Shown piece by piece: positions 9,704-18,753 of a DNA stretch of 64,000 nt (the stretch's first letter is position 1; every line of letters begins with the position of its first letter). This stretch comes from Closterium sp. NIES-65 (Eukaryota; Streptophyta; Zygnematophyceae; Desmidiales; Closteriaceae). The notes beneath the pieces were generated by a model that had not been told where the DNA came from, ran no database searches, and saw only the letters and a list, made by a program, of their open reading frames with translations. The position numbers and the translations under genes were made by a program. The stretch spans positions 620,001 to 684,000 of the forward strand of contig CANXME010002327.1 in assembly GCA_948144175.1 (NCBI GenBank), read 5' to 3'.

Positions 9704-10723
9704 ATGCAGCTCCAGCGACGTCCGCGCGAGTCCCTCACGCCCCAGCAGCTTCTTGAGTGGTACGCTACTTGGGGTTGTCGGGGTGGCCGTAGTGGGAGTC
9801 GTCCTGGAGTGAGTAGTTCAGCAGCTACTTGTAGTGGCCAGATGCGGCTGCAGCGTCGTCCGTGCGCAATCCTTTCGCCCCAGCAGCTTCGTGAGTGGTA
9901 CACTCAGCGTGGCGGGTCACGGGGTATTGCTCGCTGTCCGTACGTCATTCGCACAAGTGCTCGGACTGGTCAGCCTTGCGAGACGTTTGGTCACGCAGAG
10001 TCCCGCTGCTTCGCCCGTCTGAGCGACGCCTGGCGTACGGAGTTTTGCAACGCGGTTGAGCTTCCAGACTGGGTGGAGCTGCTTAGGCTGCGGGTAGATA
10101 TCTATACTCTTGACTATAATGCTATCTTCACTGCCATGTATGCATTGCCTAGTAGTGATGAGGGTGACAGTTACCTGTGTGTTCCGCCTGACACGAGCAT
10201 TGAGGCTGCTGCTCTAGGTGCTAGTGCGTCTGCTGCCCCAGGTGCTGGTGAGTCTGCTCTCTCAGGTACTACGTCGGCTCAGGCCTTACACACCTTCACC
10301 CTTGACTCAGGTGCTTTGCGTTCCTTCTTTCGAGACCGCACTACGCTTACGCCGCTTAGTTGGCCAGCTGCGGTCTCCTTGGCGGACCCCTCTAAGGGTC
10401 GTGTCCTTGCCCACTTCTCCACTGTCTTGCCGTGTCCGGCAGCCCCCTCTGGCACCCTGTCAGGTCTCTACCTCCCCTCATTCTCTACAAACTTGGTGAG
10501 TGGTGCTGATCTACAGGATGGGGGGGTTTACCGGTTCACTCCTGCGAGTCAGCGGGTGACCCACTGTACGTGTGCTCGGACGCGCCGACACTTGGCCACG
10601 TTTACACTTCAGCCGGGGTCGAGCGTGTACACACTTACTACTGAGTCTCCTCCGGTTGCTGGGTCTGGTCAGGTAGCTGCGTCGGGTCAGGTGTTTGCTG
10701 CAGCGTCCAGTTCTGGTCCTTAG
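9704..10723 (+). pseudogene. E3 gag C-terminus and protease
   Basis: The segment starts at the module QLQRRPRESLTPQQLLEWYA, which is repeated at 9841-9905, and continues to a zinc-knuckle-like motif (C-X13-C-X4-H-X4-C, about 9930-10011). Next come RLSDAWR, the LDYNAIFTAMYAL block and the protease motif DSGALR near 10306. The N-terminal gag core present in E6 and E12 is missing: the leader runs straight into this module. The frame ends at TAG 10721-10723, where sister copies have GAG. Confidence 0.9.
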
Positions 10724-11779
10724 TCTGCTCCCTACTCGTGTCGTCTCCTGTCCCACCAGGCTCTCCTCTGGCACCACCGCCTTGGTCACCCCTCCCTGCC
10801 TCGTCTCCAAGGCATGGCCTCCCGTGTCCTTGTCTTTGGTCTCCCCCGGTCCCTCCCTTCCGTCCCTCCGGGGCCTGCCCCTACCAGCGTTCCCTGCGTC
10901 GAGGGGCGACAACGCGCCGCCCCTCACTCCTCCGAGTTTCCTTCGACAGAGGCTTCGCTTCAGACTCTTCACATGGACGTGTGGGGCCCCGCCCGCGTTG
11001 GTGGACCGGGTCACGAGCGTTACTTCTTATTGGTGGTTGACGACTACTTGCGTTACACCACGGTGTTCCCCTTGCGCAGCAAGGGAGACGTCACTGAAGT
11101 GTTGATCGACTGGATCCGCGCAGCTCGTCTCCAGCTCAGAGAGAGTTTTGGCTCGGACTTTCCTGTTCTGCGTCTGCACTCGGACAGAGGCGGGGAGTTT
11201 TCCTCTGCCCTCCTGGGAGCCTTCTATTTTGCACAGGGCATCCGCCAGATGTTCACGCTTCCGGCCTCTCCAGAGCAAAATGGGATTGCTGAGCGCCACA
11301 TTAGCATGGTCATGGATGTCGCTCGTACGTCCATGATCCATGCGGCTGCTCCCCATTTTCTGTGGCCGTTTGTGGTTCAGTACGCAGCGCATCAGATCAA
11401 AATTCAGCCCCGGGTCTCCTTGCCAGAGACCTCCCCCACCTTGCGGTGGACGGGGAAGGTTGGCGATGCGTCTGCGTTTCGTGTCAGGGGATCTCGGGCG
11501 TTTGTCCGCGACTTGTCTGCGGACAAGCTGTCCCCCCGTGCTGTTCCCTGCGTCTTCCTTGGCTTCCCCCCTGACGCGCCTGGTTGGCAGTTTTACCACC
11601 CCACCTCGCGCCGTGTTCTGTCCTCCCAGGACGTCACCTTTGACGAGTCGGTGCCTTACTACCGTCTCTTCCCCTACCGCACTGCGCCCCTCCCCCGCCG
11701 CCGCTCTTCCTTGCGCCAGGTCCCCCCCCCGGTAGACCCCCTCCCCCCTCAGAGTCCTGCCCCGTCAGGTGTGTCCTAG
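10724..11779 (+). pseudogene. E3 integrase (in frame after a stop)
   Basis: The same frame continues after TAG 10723. It shows LLWHHRLGHPSLPRL and a C-X2-C pair of the HHCC domain, then MDVWGP (first Asp), LHSDRGGEF (second Asp) and NGIAERH (Glu). All three catalytic acidic residues are present. The frame closes at TAG 11777-11779 in GVS*VDAVE, where sister copies have CAG. Confidence 0.9.
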
Positions 11780-14702
11780 GTAGACGCAGTCGAGCGGGTC
11801 GAAGTAGCTGTTGACTCTGGTGCTGCTAGGGGTGCTAAGCCTGGGGGTGCTGAGTCTGGGTGTGCGGAGCCTGGGGGTGCTGGGCCTGGGGGTGCGGAGC
11901 CTGGGGGTACGGAACCTGGGGGTGCTGAGCCTGGGGGTGCGGAGCCTGGGGCTGCTAGGTCTGCTCGTGTGGCCTCTGGCGGTGCTGGGTTTGGGGCCCC
12001 TTTGGGTGCTTCGTCAAGGCGAGAGCTACCCTCTCCACAGGAGTTGCGCGAGTGGTTTGCCCGGCGCTGGAGCCGTGCTCCTGGAGCTGGAGGTGCTGGT
12101 GTTACTGCTGACCCTGGGGTCGGCACTGCAGTTACTGGAGCCACTGGTCCTGGAGGTGCTCGTACTGGCGGTACTGGAGCTGCTGGGCCTAGGGGTGCTG
12201 CTGAGGCTGCTGGAGCTGACAGTCCTGCTGGAGTTGGTGCTCTTGGAGTTGGAGCTCGTAGAGCTGGAGCTGCTGGGGGTGTTGGCGCTAGAGGTGCTGC
12301 TGGCGCTGGTGCGTCTAAGGGTGCTGGAGTTGGCGCTGTTGGAGCTGGAGGTGCTGCTGGTGCTGCCGCTGGGGCTACTGGTGCTGCCCCTGCTGGTTCT
12401 GGAGGCGCTGTGTGGCCGCGGCCGTACTTCGTTCCGCTCCTTGAGCAGGTTCTTAGTCTCCCACCCTCTACTGGTCCTGGTCCTCCCTTAGAGTGTCCAG
12501 AGCCTGTCCAGTCGCGGTCACAGTTACAGCCTGCCTCCCACCTGCTTGCTCCTTCTTCCTACACTGGTCCTACTGGAGGTCTTGGTGAGCGTCGTGAGCC
12601 AGGGTCTCGTCCTGCGTCGTGAGCCTGCGTCTTGTCCTGCGTCGCCTGTTCGTGCTGCTCGCACTAGCAGTCGTGCTCCGCGTCCGCGTCCTCCTGCGGT
12701 CCCAGGCACACACCAAATGGCACTGCGTCCTTCCATTGCTCCTCTGCGTGTCCCGTTGCCGTCTCCTCCAGAGTCCTCTCTTCGTGTCCTTGCTGACCCG
12801 GAGTTTGACTCTCTTCGTGCTGCCAGTCCTTCTGTCACGCGTCTCCTGGCTACTGTTGTCACTGACCCTTCCTTTGAGTCCGCTGCTGCGTCTGCCTTGG
12901 TTGCTGAGCTTGTCGACTTTGCTGCTCGCTGTCGTCCAGACCACGCTGCCAGTCTTGTTGCTAAGTCTGAATCTGTCTGTCCTCCGTCCGTCGAGGATGA
13001 GTATGCTCTTAGCATGGACGTCCTTGAGGATAGGGAGGAGGAGTTCCAGTATTTTGGTGCTGCTTTGCCTCATCTCGTGTCCACGCTCATTGCCCCTGAG
13101 GGAGACCCGGATGCACCAGACATCCCGACTCCTCGATCGTACGCTGAGGCGATCGAGGGTCCCTATTCCTCTCAATGGCAGTCAGCCATGGACGCAGAGA
13201 TGGCTTCCTGGAAGTCCACAGGCACCTTCGTCGACGAGGTTCCCCCACCTGGGGCGAACATCGTTAGTGGCATGTGGATTTTCAGGGTGAAGCGGCCGGC
13301 GAGTTCTCCGCCTGTCTTTAAGGTACGTTACGTGGCTCGAGGTTTCAGTCACCGGCAGGGAGTTGACTACTTTCAGACCTTCTCTCCCACCCCGAAGATG
13401 ACCACTCTTCGGGTGCTGCTGGACATAGCCGCTCAGCGCGACTACGAGCTTCACTCTCTTGACTTCGGCACTACTTTCCTGCAGGACAGCCTGCACGAGG
13501 AGATCTGGTTGCGCCGCCCTCCTGGCTTCACTGGGTCGTTTCCCCCTGGTACCCAGTGGAGCCTACGGTGGTCAGTCTATGGTCTTCGCCGGGCGCCCCG
13601 TGAGTGGCACGACACACTGAGGACTACACTTGCGGCTCTTGGGTTTGCTCCTTCTACTGCCGACCCGTCGCTGTTTCTGCGCACCGACACCTCTTAGCCG
13701 CCGTTCTACATCCTCGTGTACGTCGACGACTTGGTCTTTGCCACAGCTGACACTGCTGGACACGCCCACGTGAAGTCCGAGCTGAATAAGGGACACACGT
13801 GCACAGACCTGGGTGAACTGCGCAGCTACCTTGGCTTGCAGATCACCCAGGACAGAGCACAGCACACCATTACCCTGACTCAGTCACACATGGTGCAGTA
13901 GGTCCTTCAGCGCTTCGACTTCACGTACTCCTCGCCTCAGGCCACTCCTCTGTCTACTCGCCACTCGCTCTCCGCTCTGCCTCCGGATGAGTCCATAGAG
14001 CCGAGTGGCCCGTACCCAGAGCTTGTTGGCTGCCTCATGTACCTGATGACCTGCACACGACCTGACCTTGCATACCCTCTTAGCATCTTGGCACGCTATG
14101 TTGCTCCTAGGAGACACAGACCAGAGCACATGGCTGCAGCGAAGAGGGTGTTGCGCTACGTGTGCAGTACGTCGGGCATGTGGCTAGTGCTTGGAGGGCG
14201 GAGTCCAGTGGTCCTCACTGGGCACGCGGACGCGGCTTGGGCTGACGACCAGGCTACTCAGTGGTCCTCAGAGGGTTACACCTTCAGTCTTGGTTCCGGC
14301 TCTGTTTCGTGGCGGGCTACTCGCTCGTTTTCTGTTCTCGGCTCCTGTTGTGAGGCTGAGATCTACGCCGGGGCCATGGCTGCTCAGGAGCTTCGTTGGC
14401 TCACCTACCTGCTGACAGACCTAGGAGAGCCGCCTCGTTCTCCTCCAGTTCTGTACGTAGACTACAAGGCCATGCTGGCCTTGTGTCGGGAGCACAGACT
14501 AGAGCACAGAATGAAGCACATTGCTCTTCGCTACTTCCTGGCTCGTGAGCTGCAGCAGGGTGGTGAGCTGCGCCTTGCTTGCGTGGCCTCTGAGGCCAAT
14601 ACTGCTGATATCTTTACCAAGGCACTTCCGCCTTGTGATCATCAGCATTTTTGTTCGATGCTAGGTCTTGTTCCTACTTGGCCTCACTTGCTTATTTCTT
14701 GA
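11780..14702 (+). pseudogene. E3 linker, RT and RNase H (broken)
   Basis: The linker has GGAEPGG-type pentapeptide repeats and the SPQELREWFARRW motif near 12030. A 25-bp tandem duplication (12594-12618 and 12619-12643) shifts the frame. The RT follows with FQTFSPTPKMTT, LHSLDF and YVDD (about 13719-13730). TAG at 13695-13697 precedes YVDD, and TAG at 13899-13901 replaces CAG after MVQ. RNase H is in frame to the end with GHADAAW, CEAEIYAG and NTADIFTKAL. In the third acidic block, VDNKA is changed to VDYKA. It ends at TGA 14700-14702. Confidence 0.9.
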
Positions 14703-14899
14703 CCTTGCTTGTACTGTGATCTTTCAATACCTGCACTTACTTGTTTACCTTTATATATGATCTTGCATGTGAACTGGCCTTAAGGCCTTGAACTGATGCT
14801 CGGAATGTGTGGTGACGTTGTGATCCACCCTGAGCTTGCTTTGCTTTGCTTGACTGGTCTTTTGACCTCTTGTTCTCCCCCACTTTGCCGATGGGGGTG
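14703..14899 (+). promoter_or_regulatory. E3 conserved 3' UTR with PPT hairpin
   Basis: This holds the block shared by the small-LTR elements: TGCATGTGAACTGGCC, TGTGATCCACCCTGAGC and TTGACTGGTCTT. It ends with a hairpin CCCCCA (14877-14882) paired to TGGGGG (14892-14897). The G-run is the polypurine tract next to the 3' LTR. Confidence 0.8.
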
Positions 14900-15024
14900 T
14901 GTCAAACTTATATGCTATATTCTGTGTAGGCTGTAGTGGGGTAGACACTATAGGGTACAACATTTCTAGGTTTCCTACTTATACCCACATCTTCCTTAGT
15001 CATTTCATTCCTCGTTCTTTCACA
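14900..15024 (+). repeat. E3 3' LTR (125 bp)
   Basis: It begins TGTCAAACTTA and ends TTTCACA. It keeps a 7-bp stretch missing from the 5' LTR. The target duplication GGGAG follows at 15025-15029. Confidence 0.95.
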
Positions 15025-15029
15025 GGGAG

Positions 15030-15771
15030 GTGGGCTCACACTACTCTTCCACTTGTCCATATGCCTATCATAGGCTTGCGTCTACCTTTGGGGTTGGACG
15101 ATAGTATTTTACTGAATCAAGATACGACACTTTATCCGAAAGTTTAAAAGATCAGAAGGTGCATGCGTACAGCCATATATCGCACACCTTGGAAAAGGAG
15201 TGTGTATATGACTCATACCGACAAATCTGCCCACTAGCCCGCTAAGACTTTATGCCTAAAATAGTTGCAGAGGTGCATGGATACACACCTGATGCCATTC
15301 CAGTGCAATGCTCTTCAAGGTGCCGATGGACTTAGCCATTAACATCATTTCGGTGGCAATTGCCTGAAAGTGACGAGTGCATGAGTGGCTGAAGTTAGAA
15401 TGTTAACTATGTCTATAAGTAACGAGGAGCCACTATTATGTTTGTGGGTACTTGCGGTTACCTGATTTCGAGGTAGGATGCCATTGTGAATCAATGGAAA
15501 GGGGGAAATCGATGTGCTCCCCCTTGCTGCCGTCATCACTTGTTTTTTTTCTTGAAAATGGGTGGTAATATTTAGGCAGAATGTCAAATGTATCATACAT
15601 ATCTTAAAAACTGAACGGTTTTCAAGGTGATTTATCAGAACAAATATGTAAGAAAATATATGCCACAGTGATGGGAGATATGAAGAAAGCAATGCATGTG
15701 AATGTTATACATACAAGAATTGAGGACAACGCTATTTCTTGGCTGTTGGACCTGCTGTATTGCACCATGCG
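15030..15771. other. AT-richer flank, probably pre-insertion host DNA
   Basis: No retroelement motif, RNA gene or recognisable protein is visible on either strand. Open frames on the minus strand (for example 15345-15692) have no recognisable domain. The last five bases, ATGCG (15767-15771), match the block after 44048 at four of five positions, so this may be the left side of the E4 insertion site. Confidence 0.6.
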
Positions 15772-15888
15772 TGTGGGAATATTACGTTGTGTAGGCTGTA
15801 GTGGGGCAGCCCAACAACCCAAATTGGGGTTAGCATTTTATACCAACACTCTAGTCGATGCATTCATCATTTTCCTAGTATTCTAACA
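15772..15888 (+). repeat. E4 5' LTR (117 bp)
   Basis: It begins TGTGGGAATATTACG and ends AGTATTCTAACA. Its last 31 bases are identical to the end of the LTR at 43994-44048, while the middle differs by substitutions and a gap of about 9 bp. This suits an old insertion. Confidence 0.85.
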
Positions 15889-15950
15889 TGGTATTAAGAG
15901 CAGTTAGGTCGTTAGGACCGTTTTTAAAAGAGGGCCCACTGTTAGTTTCA
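15889..15950 (+). promoter_or_regulatory. E4 PBS and post-PBS hairpin
   Basis: TGGTATTAAGAGCAG follows the LTR, the copia PBS with one extra base. A weaker hairpin GGTC-GTTAG-GACC (15907-15919), a T-run and GGGCCCAC follow in the usual order. Confidence 0.75.
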
Positions 15951-16784
15951 TATTTTTTTTTCGCGCCCTGCTCTGCCCGTCGCGCTGCCCCACCTATCGC
16001 GCCGCCCTGCTGGCCGTGCGACGCGCGTTTTCTTCTCGTGGCGGCGCCCTAGGGCCCGGCCCCGCCCGTTGCGTCGCCTTAGGGCCTTTGCGCCGCCCTC
16101 GGGAGCCCATCGCGCTGCCCTGCTGGTAGCGCGCGACCCCGCCTAGCCCATCGCGCACCTGTAGGGCCCGCGCGATGCCCTTGTCTGCTCGCCGCGCCGC
16201 CCTTTATGGCAGCGCGCGGCTCAGCCCCACCCTCGCGCACCCCTTCGGCCCGCGTGCTGCCCGTTCTGGTAGCGCGCGGCTCAGCCCTGCCCTCGTGCAC
16301 CCCTACGGCCTGCGCGCTGCCCTTGTCTGCCCACCGCGCCGCCCTTCTGGCAGCGCGCAGTTCAACCCTGCCTCGAGCGTAGCTTTAGCGCTCGAGCGCC
16401 ATTCTCCCCTACTCGTCGCCTAGCCCTAGGGTTTAGGGTTTAGCACTTCCTGCCCGTGCGCCGCCCTTCCGTGACCGTTGGCCGCCCCGACCTACCCTAG
16501 TGCCTGCTCACCACCCTGCCTACCCTGCGTGCTGCCGTGCTGGTCGCACACCTCCTTACTTTGCCCGCTATGCCGTCTCTTCGTAGTAGCGGTGGGAGTG
16601 GTGGTGGCGGTGGTGGCATCAGTGGGAGTTGTGGCGGCGGTCGGAGTGGCAGCCTCGGTGGAGCTGTTTGGTGGGGAGTTTCTGGTGGTGGCCAGCTGCA
16701 GCTCCAGCGGCGTCCGCGCGAGACCCTCACGCCCTAGCAGTTTCGTGAGTGGTACGCTAGTTTGGGTAGTGACGGCGGCCGTAG
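15951..16784 (+). pseudogene. E4 leader and gag C-terminal remnant
   Basis: The leader (to about 16560) has repeats such as GGCAGCGCGCGGCTCAGCCC and two plant-telomere-like TTTAGGG units near 16428-16442. From about 16561 a Gly-rich stretch leads to QLQRRPRETLTP, then TAG (16735-16737, CAG in relatives) and QFREWYAS. The N-terminal gag core is absent, as in E3 and E7. The text stops at 16784, where E5 begins. Confidence 0.75.
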
Positions 16785-16917
16785 TGTCAGAAACAACTAG
16801 CAGGAATGAATGAACTAGGTCAAAGTTTGGTACAGGTATGAAACCCTAAAGGGGATATACCCCATATTAGCTACCCCACTACAGGCTACACATATGTAAC
16901 ACATATATAATTTGACA
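16785..16917 (-). repeat. E5 3' LTR (133 bp)
   Basis: It runs from TGTCAAATTATA to TTTCTGACA on the minus strand and matches the E2 5' LTR with few differences. The PPT hairpin lies next to it (16920-16925 paired with 16935-16940). Confidence 0.9.
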
Positions 16918-17189
16918 CACCCCCATAGGCAAAGTGGGGGAGAGCAAGGGGTCACAAGGCCAGTCAAGAAAAGCAAAGCAAGCTCAGGGTGGATCACAAC
17001 GCCACCACACACACTGAGCAAAAGCAAAGGGCCACTAGGCCAGTTCACATGCATAGGTATATATATATACCAACAACAGCACAGCGATCACTACCTAGCA
17101 AGACCAAGCATGCAGATATATATATATATATATATATATGTATAGAGGTCACAGTACACGCAAAGTCTACAACAAGTTAGGAAACGTAG
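16918..17189 (-). promoter_or_regulatory. E5 3' UTR with TA microsatellite
   Basis: It contains the conserved blocks GTTGTGATCCACCCTGAGC and TTGACTGGCCTTGTGACC (minus strand) and the PPT hairpin. Two TA runs lie near 17059-17069 and 17115-17140. TA runs in this place recur in E6, E10 and E12. Confidence 0.75.
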
Positions 17190-17422
17190 GCACAAGGCCT
17201 AACAAAGTGCAAAAGTGCTGATGATCACCAGGCGGAAGTGCCTTGGTGAATATATTAGCAGTGTTGGCCTGACTAGCCACGTGAGCAAGACGTAGCTGGC
17301 CATGCTGGTGCAACTCTCGAGCAAGGAAGTAACGCAGAGCGATTTGCTTTGTTCTGTACTCTAGTCTGTGCTCCTAATACAAGGCAATGGCGGCCTTGTT
17401 GTCTACATACAGAACTGGAGGA
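17190..17422 (-). pseudogene. E5 RNase H C-terminus
   Basis: Minus-strand text covers the block around VDNKAAIAL, the TKQIALRYFLARELHQ segment and ANTANIFTKAL near the end, all as in the E7 RNase H. Only the last third of the domain is present. The 5' side is cut at 17422. Confidence 0.85.
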
Positions 17423-17427
17423 TGTCG

Positions 17428-17559
17428 TGTCAGAACTTATAGCTTACTTGTTTCTGTAGGCTATAGTGGGGTATCCCATAGGGGGTACAACCCAATTAGG
17501 GTTTCCTATTTGTACTCACTTCGTTCATAGTCATTTCACTTCTCGTTCGTACTTTCTCA
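17428..17559 (+). repeat. E6 5' LTR (132 bp)
   Basis: It begins TGTCAGAACTTATAG and ends TACTTTCTCA. It carries the shared core GTAGGCTATAGTGGGGTATCC. It must hold the promoter, but at this size I cannot assign a TATA box with confidence. Confidence 0.97.
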
Positions 17560-17607
17560 TGGAATCAGAGCAGGTCCCTTCCTAGGGCCTGTTCCTAGGG
17601 CCCACCG
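17560..17607 (+). promoter_or_regulatory. E6 PBS and post-PBS hairpin
   Basis: TGGAATCAGAGCAGG starts at the base after the LTR and has one mismatch to the copia PBS. A bulged hairpin AGG(T)CCC-TTCCTA-GGGCCT (17572-17590) follows, then AGGGCCCACC (17597-17606). Confidence 0.85.
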
Positions 17608-17679
17608 AAGCGCGCCCCGAGGCGCGCAATTTTTTTTTAGCGACCCTCCGAGTCGCCCCTCCTGTCGTGCTCCCGCTTA

Positions 17680-18660
17680 GGCCCCTCGTCGGCCCCCGCT
17701 TAGGCCCCTCGTCGGCCCCGCTTAGGCCCCTCGTCGGCCCCGCTTAGGCCCCTCGTCGGCCCCGCTTAGGCCCCTCGTCGGCCCCTGCTTAGGCCCCTCG
17801 TCGGCCCCGCGTACCCCTCGTCGGCCCCGCGTACCCCTCGTCGGCCCCGCGTACCCCTCGTCGGCCCCGCGTAGGCCCCGCGTACCCCTCGTCGGCCCCA
17901 CGTAGGCCCCGCGTAGGCCCCGCGTACCCCTCGTCGGCCCCGCGTAGGCCCCGCGTACCCCTCGTCGACCCCGCGTACCCCTCGTCGGCCCCGCGTAGGC
18001 CCCGCCCAGGCCCCGTCTCGGCCCCGTGTCGGCCCCGCGTAGGCTCCGTCGGCCCCGCTTAGGCCCCTCTTCGGCCCCGCGCCGGCCCCACCTACGCCCT
18101 GTCGGCCCCGCGCTGGCCCCGCTTAGGCCCGCCACCGGCCCCTGCTACAGCCCGCCGCGTCGGCCCCGCCTACAGCCCGCCGGCCCGCCTAGGCCCCACT
18201 TCGGCCCCTCGTCGGCCCCACTACAGCCCGCACCGGCCCCTGCTACAGCCCGCCACCGGCCCTGCTACAGCCGCCACCGGCCCCTACTACAGCCCGCCGC
18301 CGGCCCTGCTACAGCCCGCCACCGGCCCTGCTACAGCCGCCACCGGCCCCTGCTACAGCCCGCCACCGGCCCTGCTACAGCCCACCACCGGCCCTTCTAC
18401 AGCCGCCACCGGCCCCTGCTACAGCCCGCCGCCGGCCCTGCTACAGCCCGCCGCCGGCCCTGCTACAGCCCGCCACCGGCCCTGCTACAGCCCACCACCG
18501 GCCCTGCTGCAGCCCGCCGTGCTGCACGTGAGCAGCCCCAGCAGCCCGCGCCGCCCGTGAGCCCCTACGCCACCCGAGCCGCGCGAGACGCCCGAGCCGC
18601 CCGAGCCGCCCGAGCCGCCCGAGCCGCCCGAGCCGCCCGAGCCGCCTGAGCCACGCGAGC
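17680..18660 (+). repeat. E6 leader minisatellites
   Basis: Three successive arrays fill the leader. About 17690-18020 has units near CGTACCCCTCGTCGGCCCCG. About 18230-18510 has units near GCCACCGGCCCTGCTACAGC. About 18590-18660 has the 9-bp unit CCGAGCCGC. Frames crossing them on either strand are repeat artefacts. Confidence 0.85.
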
Positions 18661-18753
18661 CACCTGAGGAGCCGTGCTGCTGTCCCTGAGCTGTGTTCCT
18701 CTGCTGCTGACCTACCCGACTCTTCCAGCCCGGTGAGACTTTCAGCTGCTGCC

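Larger units (their letters stand above)
8115..15024 (+). mobile_element. E3: full-length but decayed copia element, TSD GGGAG
   Basis: LTRs at 8115-8232 and 14900-15024 are flanked by the exact 5-bp duplication GGGAG (8110-8114 and 15025-15029). Between them are the PBS, hairpin, two minisatellite arrays, a gag that lacks its N-terminal half, protease, integrase, linker, RT, RNase H, the conserved 3' UTR and the polypurine tract. At least four in-frame stops and one frameshifting duplication make it non-autonomous. Confidence 0.95.
16785..17422 (-). mobile_element. E5: 3' fragment of a minus-strand copia element
   Basis: On the minus strand it gives the end of RNase H, the conserved 3' UTR with PPT hairpin, and the 3' LTR (16917-16785). 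The 5-bp block outside the LTR is CGTAG (16780-16784). Everything 5' of RNase H is missing: the text stops at 17422, where the E7 5' LTR originally began before E6 inserted. Confidence 0.9.

Noticed and set aside
16421-16445. Telomere or internal telomeric array
   Set aside because: Only two TTTAGGG units occur, within the E4 leader, which is too few for a telomeric tract.
18733-18753. GTG at 18733 as the start of E6 gag-pol
   Set aside because: The ATG at 18754 matches the conserved gag start in E11 and E12. The 7 upstream codons have no counterpart.
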